A stretch of DNA of 9,466 nt. Source: Candidatus Zixiibacteriota bacterium. Lineage in GTDB: Bacteria > Zixibacteria > MSB-5A5 > GN15 > FEB-12. Below, one piece after another: positions 7,671 to 9,466 of this stretch. Position numbers and translations under genes: made by a program. The DNA lies in assembly GCA_030642845.1 (NCBI GenBank), contig DAOWMZ010000041.1, forward strand, positions 1 to 9,466, in the 5' to 3' direction. Below the pieces are notes generated by a model. The model saw nothing but the letters and a program-made list of their open reading frames with translations, made no database searches and was not told the DNA's origin. Numbering within the stretch: position 1 is the stretch's first letter; each line of letters starts with the position of its first letter.

Positions 7671-8801
7671 GTGGTAATTGGTATAACATGTTATCCATCC
7701 GCCGGTGGTTCCGGTATAGTAGCAACTGAATTAGGCCAGCAATTAGCACGAAAAGGGCATGAGGTCCATTTTATCTCATATGCTATTCCTTTCAGGCTTG
7801 ATAAATATGAACCTAATCTAATGTATCATGAAGTTGATACTACCGCTTATCCACTGTTTAAATTTCCACCATATACGCTAACTTTAGCTGCTAAAATTGC
7901 TCAGGTTGCAAGAGACTATAAACTTGACATACTCCATATGCATTATGCCATACCGCACGCCACATGTGCCTATCTTGCCAAACAAATGCTGGCTGAGCTG
8001 GGAAACCATACTCCTAAAATTATTACAACTTTGCATGGCACGGATATTACATTGGTTGGCCAGGCCCCGTCCTTTTATGATATGACAAGATTTTCAATCA
8101 ATGCTTCTGATGGTTTGACCGCTGTTTCAAATTATCTCGCTGAAGAAACCAAAGAAGTGTTTAATCTAAAAAAAGATATACAGGTTATTCATAATTTCTT
8201 TGATTCGGAACGGTTCCAGCCTGGTATGTGCGAATGTCTGAAATCTGATTTTGTGAAAAAGGATGAGTTTCTTATAGCTCATGTCTCAAATTTTCGTCCG
8301 GTAAAACGAACCCTTGATGTTATTGATATATTTGAAAAAATATCGGCTGAAGTCCCTGCAAAGTTGATGCTTGTTGGTGAAGGTCCCGAAACAGTTCTGA
8401 CCAGACGACAGATTAAAAAGAAAAATCTTGAAGATAAAGTTTTCTTCCTTGGAAATCAAAACAGAGTGGAGGCGGTCCTTCCCTGTGCAGATCTCTTTTT
8501 GATACCTTCAGAAGAAGAGTCATTCGGTCTGGCGGCATTGGAAGCTTTAGCTTGCGGTGTTCCTGTTATTGGAACATCCGGAACAGGTTTGGTTGAAGTA
8601 GTTGATGATTATGTGAATGGTTTTCTATTACCTGTTGGGGAAACAAGTTCTATGGCCAGAGCAGCTCTCTCACTGTTGAACAACAAAGAACGATTGAGTG
8701 AATTCAAGAAAAAGGCATCGGAAAATGCTCTGAAGAAATTCAATTCGGAGAAGATTGTTACTCAGTATGAAAAATATTATGAGGATATCCTGAATGCCTG
8801 A
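7671..8801 (+). CDS. bshA: BshA, N-acetyl-alpha-D-glucosaminyl L-malate synthase
   Basis: First step of bacillithiol synthesis: a retaining GT4 glycosyltransferase that moves GlcNAc from UDP-GlcNAc to L-malate in the cytosol. It has 376 residues, the family's normal length. The N-terminal Rossmann domain opens with ITCYPSAGGSGIVATELG (5-22), whose GGSG at 12-15 is the glycine-rich loop typical of BshA. HFISYAIPFRL (33-43), HMHYAIPHA (89-97) and LHGTDITLVG (121-130) are further BshA hallmarks. The C-terminal nucleotide-binding domain has SNFRPVKR (206-213, with the basic residues that contact the UDP phosphates), LVGEGPE (234-240) and PSEEESFGLAALEALACG (279-296), containing the GT4 E-x7-E pair E283/E291. 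GTG 7671 follows immediately after the bshC stop. The last 8 bases overlap bshB1. These BshA-specific stretches separate it from generic GT4 enzymes. Confidence 0.96.
   Translation: MVIGITCYPSAGGSGIVATELGQQLARKGHEVHFISYAIPFRLDKYEPNLMYHEVDTTAYPLFKFPPYTLTLAAKIAQVARDYKLDILHMHYAIPHATCAYLAKQMLAELGNHTPKIITTLHGTDITLVGQAPSFYDMTRFSINASDGLTAVSNYLAEETKEVFNLKKDIQVIHNFFDSERFQPGMCECLKSDFVKKDEFLIAHVSNFRPVKRTLDVIDIFEKISAEVPAKLMLVGEGPETVLTRRQIKKKNLEDKVFFLGNQNRVEAVLPCADLFLIPSEEESFGLAALEALACGVPVIGTSGTGLVEVVDDYVNGFLLPVGETSSMARAALSLLNNKERLSEFKKKASENALKKFNSEKIVTQYEKYYEDILNA
8781..8785 (+). promoter_or_regulatory. Ribosome binding site for bshB1
   Basis: GAGGA within the end of bshA, 8 bases before ATG 8794. A strong match at ideal spacing, which fixes the bshB1 start. 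Confidence 0.65.
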
Positions 8802-9466
8802 TAATATCACTTTAGATGTTTTAGCTATTGCGGCTCATCCAGACGATGTCGAAATCACCAATGGGGGTACTTTGCTGAAGATGGCCTCAATGGGACGGAA
8901 AACCGGAGTGCTTGATCTTACCAGAGGAGAGATGGGGACATTAGGATCACTTGATGAACGTAAAAAGGAAGCAGATGATGCTGGGAAGCTTTTGAACTTA
9001 TCGTGGCGTGGTAATTTATCTCTTCCTGATTCTGCTGTTGAAAATAATCAGGAAACCAAATTAAAGCTTGCTCAGGTAATAAGAGATAAAAAACCGGAAT
9101 TAGTGATTCTTCCACATTGGAAACAACGTCATCCTGATCATCTGGTTTGCAGCAATTTAGGATATGATGCCTGCTTTTTGGCCGGACTAAAAAAGATAAA
9201 TCTTGAGGGCGAACCATTTCGTCCCCGTAAAATTATTTATGCTTCTTATTTTCGTAATACAGATTATTCATTTCTGGTGGATATATCTGATTTTATAGAA
9301 AAGAAATGCAAGGCAGTAGCTGCTTATAAATCACAATTTGCCAACCCGGTAACAGCCAAACATATTTTTCAGCCCGGTCTGGATATTTACGAATTGATGC
9401 GAACCAGAGCCATGGCATTGGGACAGCTTGTTGGGGTTCAATTTGCTGAAGCTTTCACAATCAAAG
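8794..9466 (+). CDS. bshB1: BshB1, N-acetylglucosaminyl-malate deacetylase (3' end outside window)
   Basis: Second step of bacillithiol synthesis: zinc-dependent removal of the acetyl group from GlcNAc-malate, leaving the amine to which cysteine is joined. It belongs to the PIG-L/LmbE family. From ATG 8794, 224 complete codons are visible before the window ends. The protein starts MPDNITLDVLAIAAHPDDVE. H15 and D18 of the AHPDD motif and H116 of HPDH (113-116) are the expected zinc ligands, and D17 is the expected catalytic base. Other BshB1-type stretches are DLTRGEMGTLGS, LPDSAVENN, VDISDFIEKKCKAVAAYKSQF and GVQFAEAF, which correspond to the order in Bacillus BshB1. Homologues usually end at about 235-240 residues, so only a short tail is missing. 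It overlaps bshA by 8 bases. The BshB1 call over BshB2 or other PIG-L deacetylases rests on these stretches and on the bshC-bshA context. Confidence 0.93.
   Translation, partial: MPDNITLDVLAIAAHPDDVEITNGGTLLKMASMGRKTGVLDLTRGEMGTLGSLDERKKEADDAGKLLNLSWRGNLSLPDSAVENNQETKLKLAQVIRDKKPELVILPHWKQRHPDHLVCSNLGYDACFLAGLKKINLEGEPFRPRKIIYASYFRNTDYSFLVDISDFIEKKCKAVAAYKSQFANPVTAKHIFQPGLDIYELMRTRAMALGQLVGVQFAEAFTIK

Noticed and set aside
8918..9217. 99-codon antisense open frame in the last kilobase
   Set aside because: The + strand here encodes BshB1 with intact AHPDD and HPDH motifs; the antisense frame is a shadow.

Overview
The window is a tightly packed stretch of a Gram-negative (diderm) bacterial genome. 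It is visibly AT-rich, and all seven genes lie on the + strand. The diderm call rests on a TolC-type outer membrane factor, a lipoprotein periplasmic adaptor and a proton-driven RND pump. The second half carries bacillithiol biosynthesis genes. Bacillithiol is best known from Firmicutes, but the genes also occur in diderms such as Bacteroidota/Chlorobiota relatives and Deinococcota. A member of the FCB group (Bacteroidota/Chlorobiota and allied candidate phyla) would fit, but this is inference and the sequence does not fix the taxon.

Layout: (1) 1-633, a TetR-family regulator whose 5' end lies before the window. (2) 630-1835, a TolC-like outer membrane factor that appears to lack about 51 residues of its first periplasmic hairpin. 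(3) 1860-2909, an RND periplasmic adaptor lipoprotein. (4) 2909-6052, an HAE-1 type RND inner-membrane transporter. (5) 6045-7670, bshC. (6) 7671-8801, bshA. (7) 8794-9466, bshB1, cut by the window end. Every junction is an overlap or abutment except a 24-base gap between genes 2 and 3. No stretch of 300 bases is without a gene, and there is no room for an internal promoter in a dedicated intergenic region. I saw no RNA genes, CRISPR, insertion sequences or convincing terminators.

How the genes work together: the TetR protein probably controls its own gene and the downstream tripartite pump. BshA joins GlcNAc to L-malate, BshB1 removes the acetyl group, and BshC is thought to add cysteine, giving bacillithiol. 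All three steps are therefore encoded here in the order C-A-B1. The stop/start overlap between the pump gene and bshC suggests that thiol synthesis and efflux are on one transcript. That would make sense if both serve defence against electrophiles, metals or oxidants, but the sequence does not show the substrate.

The two points most worth a second look are the outer membrane factor with one long helix largely missing, and the physical coupling of an RND pump operon to a complete bacillithiol pathway.
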